Shown piece by piece: positions 34,038 through 42,039 of a stretch of DNA of 64,000 nt. The notes under the pieces are model-generated. The model searched no databases, was not told the origin of the DNA, and saw nothing but the letters and a program-made list of their open reading frames with translations. The translations under genes and the position numbers were made by a program. Source of the DNA: Enterococcus sp. HY326 (lineage in GTDB: Bacteria; Bacillota; Bacilli; Lactobacillales; Enterococcaceae); the NCBI RefSeq assembly GCF_026157065.1, contig NZ_JANLGQ010000001.1, forward strand, positions 248,001-312,000, in the 5' to 3' direction. Position 1 is the first letter of the stretch, and the number at the start of each line of letters is the position of its first letter.

Positions 34038-35426
34038 TTAATAAATAAAGTAATTGGCAAATAATTTTTCATACTCTTGATGCCGTGTTTCATCCGGTAC
34101 AAAATAATTTTCTTGCACCTCAGGCGTTAAGTCTTCTGTCTGATGCAAATAATATAAGCCAAAAATGGGTTCATTCTTTTCCGTCAGGTAGCAGGTCGCA
34201 CCTAGAACATCCGCTGTCATCTGCGAGAGCTCGGCGGTTTGGAAAAAACCGCCGTTAACGGTAATTTCAATCATTTCTCCGAGACTCTCTTGCAGTGTTC
34301 GAATGTTCATCAAAACACCCTCGGTCACGGCCCGAACAAAGTCAGCCTTGCGATGCTGGCTCGTAATTTTTTGAAAACTAGCCGTTTGATCCATATCCCA
34401 TAAAGGGGCCCGCTCACCGTTAAGATACGGAGCAAAACGCAATCCTTTAGCGCCGATTGGTGAAACTGTTAATGCTGCCGGCAGTTCTTGATAAAAATGA
34501 GCCGCTTCTTCAAATAAAATATCGCTAGCCCAAGCTAAGACATTGCCACCGTTGTTTGACGGTGCGCCGGTTACATACAGTTCGTGATGCAGATAATAAC
34601 AAAAATTTTGCCGGATTGGATCAAGGCGGGGACTGGTTCGCAGCTTCCGCAAAGCTGCACTAGTCCCGATGGTTAAACTATTTGGAATGCCGCTAGTTTT
34701 AAAGCCAGCATAGGTCGCTAGGCTGCCATCACTGGCACCAATCATGATTTGACAATCCATTGGCAATGAAAAGTCAGTCGCAGTTTCAGCTAAAATCGGA
34801 AATAGCTCGGTAGTGTCTGTCAAAGGTGCTAGTTGTTTTTCTGACAAATCTAGAAATTCTAAAATTTCTGCATCCCAGGTTAAGGAATTCAAATTGAGCA
34901 GGCCAGTTGCTGAGGCCGTGGCCAAATCTAGACACCATTGGCCAGTGAAAAGCTGCATCAAACACTCCTTAAGTCCATACCATGACATATTTTGCGGGTA
35001 AGTCTGTTGCTCATTAAAGTACATAATCTTGGCAAAGGGTGTCATCGGATGAATTGGCGTGCCGGTTTTTAAGTAAAACTGGCGAGCGGTATCACTGCCT
35101 TTAAATTTTTTGACTGTCTCTTTGGCTTGGGCATCTGACCAGAGGAAAATATTCTCAGAAGAGTCATTTTCATAAGGAAATAAACTGTGCATCGCCACAC
35201 TAAAACCAAGTGTTTTTATCCGCTGTCGCAAATCATCTGGAATAGCCGCAATCCCCGCCCTTAACTCTTGATACAGCTCACTGCGTTTTTGAAAACGGGC
35301 AGCCCCCACTTGATAAGTTTTTGACAGCTGCAAGGTCTCCCAGACAAGCTGACCGTTGTCAATTAAACCAAATTTAATGGCGGTAGTCCCGATGTCGATA
35401 CCTAGAAATAGTGTTTGATTTTGCAT
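34038..35426 (-). CDS. FGGY-family carbohydrate kinase (gluconokinase-like)
   Basis: A 462-residue ATP-dependent sugar kinase. The N-terminal phosphate-binding LFLGIDIGTTAIKFGLID motif, the catalytic GASDGSLATYAGFKT with conserved D, TIGTSAALR, and the C-terminal LNGERAPLWDMDQTASF and VNGGFFQTAELSQMTADVLG motifs all fit. The PYLNGERAP-WD form is typical of gluconate kinases. It lies downstream of GH1 and EIIC on the same strand, but a terminator (35459-35498) separates it, so it may be only partly co-expressed. Gluconate would fit a role in splitting an aldobionic acid. Confidence 0.82.
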   Translation of the reverse strand: MQNQTLFLGIDIGTTAIKFGLIDNGQLVWETLQLSKTYQVGAARFQKRSELYQELRAGIAAIPDDLRQRIKTLGFSVAMHSLFPYENDSSENIFLWSDAQAKETVKKFKGSDTARQFYLKTGTPIHPMTPFAKIMYFNEQQTYPQNMSWYGLKECLMQLFTGQWCLDLATASATGLLNLNSLTWDAEILEFLDLSEKQLAPLTDTTELFPILAETATDFSLPMDCQIMIGASDGSLATYAGFKTSGIPNSLTIGTSAALRKLRTSPRLDPIRQNFCYYLHHELYVTGAPSNNGGNVLAWASDILFEEAAHFYQELPAALTVSPIGAKGLRFAPYLNGERAPLWDMDQTASFQKITSQHRKADFVRAVTEGVLMNIRTLQESLGEMIEITVNGGFFQTAELSQMTADVLGATCYLTEKNEPIFGLYYLHQTEDLTPEVQENYFVPDETRHQEYEKLFANYFIY

Positions 35427-35458
35427 GATAATCCCATCCTTGTCCCTGAAAAAATTGC

Positions 35459-35498
35459 AAAAAGGCTGAACTGTGCCAGAGCCAGAGTTCAGCCTTTT
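35459..35498 (-). terminator. Terminator between the GH1 and kinase genes
   Basis: AAAGGCTGAACT (35461-35472) and AGTTCAGCCTTT (35486-35497) form a 12-bp stem, with five T after on the minus strand. It ends, or attenuates, the EIIC-GH1 transcript before the kinase gene. Confidence 0.8.
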
Positions 35499-35501
35499 AA
35501 C

Positions 35502-36920
35502 TTATTTATATTCCTGTTCGTCTGCTACTTCAAATTGACGGGTCTCGATAATTGATTTATACCACAGTCCCGACTTTTTCATGGAGCGAGTGCGTTCTTC
35601 ATTTAGCTCAATCCGCACCAAGCCATAGCGATTTTTGAAGGCATTCATTGGAGAAACACAATCAGTAAAGGCCCAGAGCATATAGCCTTCACAGTTGGCT
35701 CCTTCTTCGACAGCTTTAATTAAATAGCGTAAGTGCTGTCTGATAAAATCAATGCGATAGCTATCCTGCACCATCCCAGTTTCATCTTGATACTGCTCTT
35801 CGTTCTCCCGGCCCATGCCATTTTCAGTAATCAGCCAAGGAATATTGCCGTAATTATTTTTCAGATAAAGGGCCATATCATACATCACCTGCGGATAAAT
35901 TTCCCAACCGCGGGAATTATTCATCTGCTTGCCTGGTAAATCAAAGGTGTCATAGAAAATTTCTGGATGAAACGGTGTCTCTGCATTTGGCGCATATTTT
36001 GGTGAGCGCACCCGCTTAGGATAATACTGGTTGACCCCTAAAAAGTCCAAGGTATTTTCCTTAATCGTCGCCAAATCTTCAGCGGCCGTTTCAATCCAAA
36101 CCCCATGAGCTTGACAAATATCAATCAATTCCTGTGGGTAAATTCCTTTAATCATTGGTGTAAAGAAAATCTGATTAAAAAATAAATCATACATAGCGGC
36201 GGCTTTTTGGTCGGCCTCAGAGCTAGAACGGGCATACACCATCTCAGGATTTAAAACACAGCCAATCCGGCCTCCTTGATTTAATTCATGATAAATTTCA
36301 ACAGCCTTGGCACTAGCCAAAACTTTATGGTAATTCCACAGCAACCACTTCTGCGTGTTTTGCTCATGGGGCCAACGCATCGCATCTAAATAAATACGGG
36401 TCTGCGGCACAATCGGTTCGTTAAAGGTAAACCACTGTTTGACCCGGTCGCCAAAACGTTCAAAGGCGATTTTGGCATAGCCAGCATACAAATCAACGAC
36501 TTTTCGCGAAGACCAGCCATCGTATTTATCAGATAGGACTGCAGGCACTTCATAATGCTCCAAGCACAGCATTGGTTCTACACCCGCTGCTAACAGTGCA
36601 TCAATCACATCACTGATGTGCTGAGCATAGTCTTCATCAACAATTAATTGTTCATGATCAGTGAAAAAGCGGGCCCAATTGATAGAAGTCCGATAATGCG
36701 TTAGCTTGATTTCCTTCATCAAGTCAACGTCATCTTGATATTTTTCCATAAAATTGGTAGCAACTGCTGGACCATAGCCGTTGTGCCAAACAAATTTTTC
36801 ATTTTTATACCAACGATCCAAATAGGAATCTTGGTTTTCCTTTTTGCCAACCCAGCCCTCAGTTTGCCAAGCGGAAGAAGCGGCACCGATAATAAAATTT
36901 TCAGGAATTGTGATTTTCAT
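35502..36920 (-). CDS. GH1 6-phospho-beta-glucosidase
   Basis: A 472-residue glycoside hydrolase family 1 enzyme that cleaves phosphorylated beta-glucosides after PTS uptake. The acid/base E168 is in TFNEP and the nucleophile E366 in ITENG. Near the C-terminus SPMNAFKNRYG keeps the S-K-Y set that binds the 6-phosphate. The usual E/W at the aglycone side (WGCID-like) is replaced by WAFTDCVSP, which may mark an unusual aglycone. It follows the EIIC gene by 15 bases. Confidence 0.93.
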   Translation of the reverse strand: MKITIPENFIIGAASSAWQTEGWVGKKENQDSYLDRWYKNEKFVWHNGYGPAVATNFMEKYQDDVDLMKEIKLTHYRTSINWARFFTDHEQLIVDEDYAQHISDVIDALLAAGVEPMLCLEHYEVPAVLSDKYDGWSSRKVVDLYAGYAKIAFERFGDRVKQWFTFNEPIVPQTRIYLDAMRWPHEQNTQKWLLWNYHKVLASAKAVEIYHELNQGGRIGCVLNPEMVYARSSSEADQKAAAMYDLFFNQIFFTPMIKGIYPQELIDICQAHGVWIETAAEDLATIKENTLDFLGVNQYYPKRVRSPKYAPNAETPFHPEIFYDTFDLPGKQMNNSRGWEIYPQVMYDMALYLKNNYGNIPWLITENGMGRENEEQYQDETGMVQDSYRIDFIRQHLRYLIKAVEEGANCEGYMLWAFTDCVSPMNAFKNRYGLVRIELNEERTRSMKKSGLWYKSIIETRQFEVADEQEYK

Positions 36921-36935
36921 AAAGCTCTCCTTTGA

Positions 36936-38231
36936 TTAGCGACTTTCTTTATTAGAAATCTTAACGAATGGTAGATAGATTAAAATTGCGACAACAATAC
37001 AGACTGCCTGAGTGATGACCGCACCGATGTCGCCAGCTGTTGCCAAGTAGGCATTCACGATTGGTGGCATTGGCCATGGTACCATCACGACGGCTTTGGC
37101 AGCAAAGCCTAATGAAGTTGCAAAGTAACCGATTGTCCCAGTTACTAACGGTGTGATGATAAATGGAATCGCCAAAATCGGGTTCAACATAATCGGCATT
37201 CCGAAAATCACCGGTTCATTTATATTAAAAATACCCGGGGCCAAAGATAGCTTCGTAATTTCCCGCATATCGTCTCGTTTACCCACAAGTAAAATAGCAA
37301 CTAATAGACCAATGGTAACACCAGAACCACCCATACTCATATACATATCCCAAAATGGCATCGTGATAATATTCGGAATCTCTTTACCGGCTTGAAAGGC
37401 CTCTGTATTGACCGCAATCGCAGCTAATAATAACGGTTCGCGGATTGGTTTAACCATCTGATTACCATGAATCCCAATCACCCAAAAGACTTGAGCTACT
37501 AGCATTAGAATTAAAATTCCCGGTAAACCTTGCACGACACTTTCTAAAGGTCGTTGAACAATATTATAGATGATGTCATAAGCATACTGACCGGTAATTG
37601 CTTTGATAGCAAATCCCGCACTGGCAATTACTGCTACCGTGATGATTGTTGGAAATAGCGCTGAGAAACTAGCCGATACATTGCTTGGCACAGTGTCTGG
37701 CATTTTGATTTTCAAGCCTTCTCGTTTGCCTAACCAGCTATACAATTCGACTGAAATAATTGCAACAAACATCCCTAAAAATAATCCTTTAGTGTCAGTG
37801 TATTGTTTTGCTAAAACATTTTCCACTAAAACGGTGGTATCATTATTAACCAATTCATAGGTTGTTGGATTGACTGATAAATAAGACATGACAGCTAAAA
37901 TCCCAGGAAATACCCCATTGATTTTGTTTAGCTTAGCCAGCTCAATCCCAATTAAAAATACGGCATAAATTGTTAAAAAGCTCAGCGTTACGTAACTCAC
38001 CGCTGACGCAATCGGTTTCAATTGTTCTAAGAACCTTAGTGCATTAATCTGAGCTAAACCATTCTCAGCATCGAAAACCATTGCAGAAAATAATGTCCCG
38101 AAAGCCCCCGTGATAATTACAGGAATTAATGCAGAGAATGCATTTTTAATGACCATGATGTAGCGTAGATTGTTAATCTTGTTGGCGAAGCTCCCTAGTA
38201 CATCGGTTAGTTTGTCCATAAAACCACTCAT
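36936..38231 (-). CDS. PTS sugar transporter subunit IIC (cellobiose family) beside GH1
   Basis: A 431-residue CelB-type permease with about ten membrane segments. It starts FMDKLTDVLGSFANKINNLR and has the family blocks IKNAFSALIPVIITGAFGTL, IHGNQMVKPIREPLLLAA and PGIFNINEPVIFGMPIMLNP (NEP motif). It is first in an operon with the GH1 gene and is preceded by a large operator palindrome. EIIA and EIIB are not encoded nearby. It probably imports the beta-glucoside that GH1 cleaves. Confidence 0.92.
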   Translation of the reverse strand: MSGFMDKLTDVLGSFANKINNLRYIMVIKNAFSALIPVIITGAFGTLFSAMVFDAENGLAQINALRFLEQLKPIASAVSYVTLSFLTIYAVFLIGIELAKLNKINGVFPGILAVMSYLSVNPTTYELVNNDTTVLVENVLAKQYTDTKGLFLGMFVAIISVELYSWLGKREGLKIKMPDTVPSNVSASFSALFPTIITVAVIASAGFAIKAITGQYAYDIIYNIVQRPLESVVQGLPGILILMLVAQVFWVIGIHGNQMVKPIREPLLLAAIAVNTEAFQAGKEIPNIITMPFWDMYMSMGGSGVTIGLLVAILLVGKRDDMREITKLSLAPGIFNINEPVIFGMPIMLNPILAIPFIITPLVTGTIGYFATSLGFAAKAVVMVPWPMPPIVNAYLATAGDIGAVITQAVCIVVAILIYLPFVKISNKESR

Positions 38232-38254
38232 TTTTTCTCCTCCTCAAAATAAAA

Positions 38255-38298
38255 AAGTCATCTGATGTATTTCAATATAAAATACATCAGATGACTTG
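38255..38298 (-). promoter_or_regulatory. Operator palindrome upstream of the EIIC-GH1 operon
   Basis: AAGTCATCTGATGTATTT (38255-38272) is perfectly repeated in reverse at 38281-38298 around an 8-base spacer. Each arm contains CATCTGATG, itself a 4-1-4 palindrome. The same 9-mer occurs at 39033-39041 and 39115-39123 upstream of the regulator gene. It is the probable binding site of the FadR-type regulator. Confidence 0.75.
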
Positions 38299-38309
38299 TC
38301 AACTTTTTT

Positions 38310-38324
38310 TTAAAGCGTTTTCTA
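38310..38324 (-). promoter_or_regulatory. cre-like site upstream of the EIIC-GH1 operon
   Basis: TTTAAAGCGTTTTCT resembles a CcpA catabolite-responsive element with two deviations. It sits about 80 bases before the EIIC start and overlaps the end of the regulator gene. Confidence 0.4.
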
Positions 38325-39017
38325 TTTTTTTTTCATAATCTTGCGAAACTCCTTGCGATTAGTGGCCATATGGACTGTCATTGTATCAAAGGCCTCCAGC
38401 TCGTCATGATTGCTGATAGCCTCTACAATGTCTGAATGCAAGGTTATCGTCTCACGTTTCAATCGCTCGACATTATAGCTTTTGTTAAAGAGGGCGATAG
38501 ATTCGTTAATTACTGGAATGATATGGGTTAGCCCGACATTTCCACTAGCCTGAGCAATCGTCGTATGCAGTTCAATGTCCAATTGAACGTGATCATCTGT
38601 TCCCTCTAAAAAAGAGATTTCAATCTCATCTTTTAAATACGTGATTCGCTGAATTTGCTCTTCTGAAGCATTCTTAGCTGCTAGCGCTGCCATCTTAGGT
38701 TCCAGCAAGTAACGTAGCTCAAACAAATCTAAAATCATCTTGTCTTGATCTTTTATCAAAGAAAACCCTAGGGGATCTGTCGCAATCCCCCGCTTATCGC
38801 TAATAAAAGTCCCTGATCCTTGGCGTACCTCTAAAATATTACGGGAAACTAGCACACGAACTGCCTCCCGTAAAGTGCTGCGTCCAATATCTAGCTCCTG
38901 AGATAACTGGTACTCATTGGGGAGTTTATTGCCAATTTTTAAATCATGCGTTTTGATAAAGGCAATGATTTTATCTGTTGTCTGTTCTACCAAAGTTTTT
39001 GTCGCTTCCACAAGCAT
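38322..39017 (-). CDS. GntR family regulator, FadR type
   Basis: A 231-residue regulator with a winged helix (residues about 12-75, IGNKLPNEYQLSQELDIGRS) and an all-helical FCD ligand domain from about residue 95 (LDLFELRYLLEPKMAALAAK). FCD regulators usually respond to organic acids or sugar acids, which fits an aldonic-acid pathway. The ATG at 39017 is very close to GGGAAGGGG; a GTG at 39011 has better spacing. It lies directly upstream of the EIIC-GH1 operon, with matching operator motifs on both sides of the gene. Confidence 0.9.
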   Translation of the reverse strand: MLVEATKTLVEQTTDKIIAFIKTHDLKIGNKLPNEYQLSQELDIGRSTLREAVRVLVSRNILEVRQGSGTFISDKRGIATDPLGFSLIKDQDKMILDLFELRYLLEPKMAALAAKNASEEQIQRITYLKDEIEISFLEGTDDHVQLDIELHTTIAQASGNVGLTHIIPVINESIALFNKSYNVERLKRETITLHSDIVEAISNHDELEAFDTMTVHMATNRKEFRKIMKKK

Positions 39018-39031
39018 GCCCCTTCCCTAAT

Positions 39032-39125
39032 TCATCTGATGTATATGCTTTCATTCTAATTAGTTTTCTAATTTTTTTCAAGTAATAAAATGAAAACTCT
39101 TTTTTGATAAAAAACATCTGATGAT
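39032..39125 (-). promoter_or_regulatory. Operator motifs upstream of the FadR-type regulator
   Basis: Two copies of CATCTGATG, at 39033-39041 (TCATCTGATGTAT) and 39115-39123 (CATCTGATGAT), lie before the regulator start. They match the arms of the palindrome at 38255-38298 and imply autoregulation. Confidence 0.65.
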
Positions 39126-39199
39126 ATTAGAAGGCATTATTCAGCATAAGCGTCTGAAACTAGTAACAAACTGATTCTCTAAATTGTATCAAGAATTTT

Positions 39200-39367
39200 T
39201 TAGTTCTCCCACAACCTCAAATCCATCTCAGCAAAATACAACTGCTGACTGCCGGTAAAACGAACTAAAACCTGTTCTTTTTCATCATAGAAAACGACAA
39301 CACCATAGATTCCCTTAAATGGTCCATCCAAGGGAGTGACACCATCGCCAATTTTAAATTGTTTCAT
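39200..39367 (-). CDS. Small KOW/SH3-like protein, 55 residues
   Basis: A short gene with ATG at 39367 and a GCAGGAAAA site upstream, ending TAA at 39200. The product starts MKQFKIGDGVTPLDGPFKGI and continues with YGVVVFYDEKEQVLVRFTGS, a beta-barrel pattern like KOW or SH3-type domains, in which GxxVxVxxGPFKG is typical. It follows the small membrane protein gene by 34 bases on the same strand. Function unknown; being in an operon with an XRE regulator suggests an accessory role. Confidence 0.7.
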   Translation of the reverse strand: MKQFKIGDGVTPLDGPFKGIYGVVVFYDEKEQVLVRFTGSQQLYFAEMDLRLWEN

Positions 39368-39401
39368 ATTATTTTTCCTGCTTTCTTTAACTTAAGTTCA
39401 G

Positions 39402-39761
39402 TTACATTTTTTTATCTAGAATAAATAGAGAGCTGATGCGGGTGCCAATCAGTAAATATGGCGTTACAATGCCCATAAAATAGAGAAATTGAAAAAGATT
39501 TTCCTTTTGAAAGGCTAGTTCAAAAAAACTGATGCGTTTTAAGAAACCAAAATCTGAACACAATAAGACTATTAGAACAAAGGTTGCCAAGATGGCAGCC
39601 GCACCATACGTAATTTGATTGCCTTTACTGACAATCAACTGCCAGCGCTCATCGTTTTGATAAACACGGCGCTTTCTTAATTCAAATAGCACAGTGCCGA
39701 AAGCCGCAAGTCCTAAAATTAGCAGACCAAAAATATTGAGTAACTCAAGCACATCATTCAT
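39402..39761 (-). CDS. Small three-segment membrane protein (XRE-partner type)
   Basis: A 119-residue membrane protein with hydrophobic segments at about residues 5-25, 50-70 and 92-112 and the cytoplasmic motif RKRRVYQNDERWQLIVSKGN. The DERW-(L/Q)-I-x-x-K motif and size are common in proteins encoded directly after a 65-70 residue XRE regulator in Firmicutes. Its ATG overlaps the end of that regulator gene (ATGAATGA). Function unknown. Confidence 0.75.
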   Translation of the reverse strand: MNDVLELLNIFGLLILGLAAFGTVLFELRKRRVYQNDERWQLIVSKGNQITYGAAAILATFVLIVLLCSDFGFLKRISFFELAFQKENLFQFLYFMGIVTPYLLIGTRISSLFILDKKM

Positions 39762-39963
39762 CCTCTTCCATCTCCTGACTAAACACCTCTGTAATCGGTA
39801 CAGCAAAGACTTTGGCTAACGTAAAGGCCAGGTCCAGCGAAGGCGTGTATTTGTATTTCTCAATTGAAATGACCGCCTGTCGCGATATACCAGCTCGCTC
39901 GGCCAAATCAGATTGCGTCCAATCTCGTTCAGCCCGTAAAACTTTCAAACGGTTTTTTATCAT
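39754..39963 (-). CDS. Small XRE-family transcriptional regulator
   Basis: A 69-residue helix-turn-helix protein, MIKNRLKVLRAERDWTQSDL then ERAGISRQAVISIEKYKYTP, of the YozG-like group. The ATG at 39963 with AAGGAG is preferred; the open frame upstream to 40008 lacks a site. It is coupled to the downstream membrane protein, a common two-gene set in Firmicutes that probably controls its own expression. Confidence 0.88.
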   Translation of the reverse strand: MIKNRLKVLRAERDWTQSDLAERAGISRQAVISIEKYKYTPSLDLAFTLAKVFAVPITEVFSQEMEEDE

Positions 39964-40181
39964 AACTCCGTCTCCTTTAGTAACAGCTACTAAACATATT
40001 GTAATCACTTAGTTACATTTAGTCAACAAGAAGAGACAAAAAAGTATTCAACCTCACATTTAGTCTTGGTTGAATACTAAAAATTCCGATTTAATTTTGG
40101 AGATTTAAGAACTGGCATTTAATTTAACTATTCAGACAGCTTTCCAAAGATGAGCCATAAGCTTTATGAAATTCTCAGCAA

Positions 40182-40478
40182 CTACACTCCTGTATATTTA
40201 GCAAAATACAAAAAGTCCATCGCCGGTTCCAGCGTAAAACGGTCCAATGTTGTTTGCGTGGCAGAATCAACTGGTGGATTTTCAACTTCATAGATGATTT
40301 CCCCGTTTTCAAAAAATTCCACCGGCGAGACATCGCTGGTTATCGCGATTAGCGGATGGCCGGAAAAGAATAGATGGGTGTGCAGGGCTGCTTCTGTTGA
40401 GATGTGCAGCAGAAAAAAAGCGCCAATCACTATGCCCAGTGCCCAGCCTAAAATAAGATTTACTTTCTTTGCCTTCAT
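40182..40478 (-). CDS. Small membrane-anchored protein, unknown
   Basis: A 98-residue protein with AGGAGG before the ATG, an N-terminal membrane segment (residues about 8-27, ILGWALGIVIGAFFLLHIST) and an outer part of about 65 residues rich in acidic residues and prolines. No family recognised. It stands alone between the XRE cluster and sodA. Confidence 0.65.
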   Translation of the reverse strand: MKAKKVNLILGWALGIVIGAFFLLHISTEAALHTHLFFSGHPLIAITSDVSPVEFFENGEIIYEVENPPVDSATQTTLDRFTLEPAMDFLYFAKYTGV

Positions 40479-40581
40479 TTGATTCCTCCTATAAATTAAG
40501 CCCTTTCAAAATAGTATACTTGATTTGTGCTTCTGCAGGACAAAACTAGAGGAAAAACAATGGTTCTTTAAAATTTTTTAC

Positions 40582-40616
40582 AAAAAAAGCCCGCCAATCC
40601 TTTTACAGACGGCGGG
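40582..40616 (-). terminator. Terminator of sodA
   Basis: CCCGCC (40590-40595) and GGCGGG (40611-40616), followed on the minus strand by seven T. Confidence 0.8.
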
Positions 40617-40636
40617 AAAATAGTATTGATTAAAGC

Positions 40637-41248
40637 TTAGATAGTTGCTTCTTCAAAGTTTTTATTTACTTGATCCCAGTTAATAACTTCCCAGAAAGCT
40701 GCGATGTAGTCAGGGCGCACGTTTTTGTATTTCAAGTAGTAAGCATGTTCCCAAACATCCAAGCCAATCACTGGTGTTTTACCATCAGTTAATGGAGAAT
40801 CTTGGTTGCCAGTTGAAGTGATTTCTAATTTTCCATTGTTGACTACTAGCCAAGCCCAGCCTGAACCGAAACGGCCAGTTGCCGCAGTTTTGAATGCTTC
40901 TTTGAATTTTTCAAAATCGCCAAATGCATCATTGATAGCATCAGCAATTGGGCCAGTTGGCTTGCCGCCAGCGTTTGGTCCCATAATTTTCCAGAAGAAG
41001 CTATGGTTAGCGTGGCCGCCGCCATTGTTGCGTACAGCTCCACGAATATCTTCAGGGACTTCATTTAAGTTCGTTACTAATTCTTCAACAGTTTGTTCGC
41101 CAAGTTCTGGATATTTTTCAATTGCTGCATTCAAATTAGTCACATAAGTGTTGTGGTGTTTGTCATGATGCAAATGCATAGTTTCAACATCGATATAAGG
41201 TTCCAAAGCATCATAAGCGTAAGGTAATTCTGGTAAAGTGTAAGCCAT
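40637..41248 (-). CDS. sodA: Superoxide dismutase (Mn type)
   Basis: A 203-residue cytoplasmic enzyme that dismutates superoxide. Metal ligands are H27, H82, D164 and H168 ([18 protein letters not shown]). The GNQDSPL motif with Q149 and [11 protein letters not shown] fit the Mn or cambialistic group. GAGGAGG is eight bases before the ATG at 41248; the longer open frame to 41311 has no site. Monocistronic with terminator. Confidence 0.97.
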   Translation of the reverse strand: MAYTLPELPYAYDALEPYIDVETMHLHHDKHHNTYVTNLNAAIEKYPELGEQTVEELVTNLNEVPEDIRGAVRNNGGGHANHSFFWKIMGPNAGGKPTGPIADAINDAFGDFEKFKEAFKTAATGRFGSGWAWLVVNNGKLEITSTGNQDSPLTDGKTPVIGLDVWEHAYYLKYKNVRPDYIAAFWEVINWDQVNKNFEEATI

Positions 41249-41335
41249 TTTAAAGTCCTCCTCGAATTTTAAGTACAAGATAAGAGTACCATTCACTTGT
41301 GAAATCTTCAAAAGATATGCTTCCTTATTTTCCCG

Positions 41336-41770
41336 CTATTCTTCCGTTGTTTTTTTAAAAATGAACAATTTACTGAAGGCATAATTGGCAACCACAACCA
41401 GCACTTGGGATACCAGCTTGCCAACAATGACATTCCATTTGAAAACGTCAACAATCACATACAAGGAACCGTTATCTATTCCCAGTGATAAAATCCGGTA
41501 AAACATAAATTTCAGCCATTCCCACACCAGCTGACCGGCAGTTTCGCTCTTTGTTTGGAAAACAAAAATTTTATTAGTGACAAAAGCAAAAAGGACTGAA
41601 ATGAACCAGGCGATTGTATTCGCCACAATATAATGATGCAAAAAAGCGTTGGCGATAAAAAAGACGCCCATATTGACGACAGTCGTTGCGCCGCCGAAAA
41701 ATAAATAGGATAGAATTTCCCAGTAGCCTTTATCCTCTAAGATTTTTTTCCATTTTTTAAAAAATTCCAT
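41336..41770 (-). CDS. GtrA family membrane protein
   Basis: A 144-residue protein with four membrane segments and the GtrA-type motif ILSYLFFGGATTVVNMGVFF plus NTIAWFISVLFAFVTNKIFV (the S/A-FxxNK motif). GtrA proteins are thought to flip polyprenyl-phosphate-linked sugars across the membrane. The ATG at 41770 with AAGGAG is preferred over a TTG at 41785. A GtrB-type glycosyltransferase lies at 48013-48957, and membrane glycosyltransferases lie at 44-47.7 kb, so the pathway parts are near but not in one operon. Confidence 0.88.
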   Translation of the reverse strand: MEFFKKWKKILEDKGYWEILSYLFFGGATTVVNMGVFFIANAFLHHYIVANTIAWFISVLFAFVTNKIFVFQTKSETAGQLVWEWLKFMFYRILSLGIDNGSLYVIVDVFKWNVIVGKLVSQVLVVVANYAFSKLFIFKKTTEE

Positions 41771-42039
41771 AACCTGCTCCTTCAAAAAGTTCTCCTATCT
41801 ATCTTAAAATAAAAATGTCTAGAATACTAGTCATCCCCGTCACAAATCTGTTCACAGTCAATTCACTGAAAAAGATGATAATAAAAAACGCCTTCGCCAA
41901 ATTCTTCATCAGGTTTTGGGCTAATTGAAACAAGTGCCCTTCAATAAAAAACAATCTTCAAGAAAAAGCGGGACTTGCCTTGTGTTTAGTGCCGCTCTTC
42001 GATAGAATACAAACTAGATAGATTAAGAAAGGAACCATC

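Noticed and set aside
38255-38298. The large palindrome as terminator of the FadR-type regulator gene
   Set aside because: There is no T-run after it on the minus strand, and its arms repeat the CATCTGATG motif found upstream of the regulator, so an operator is the better reading.
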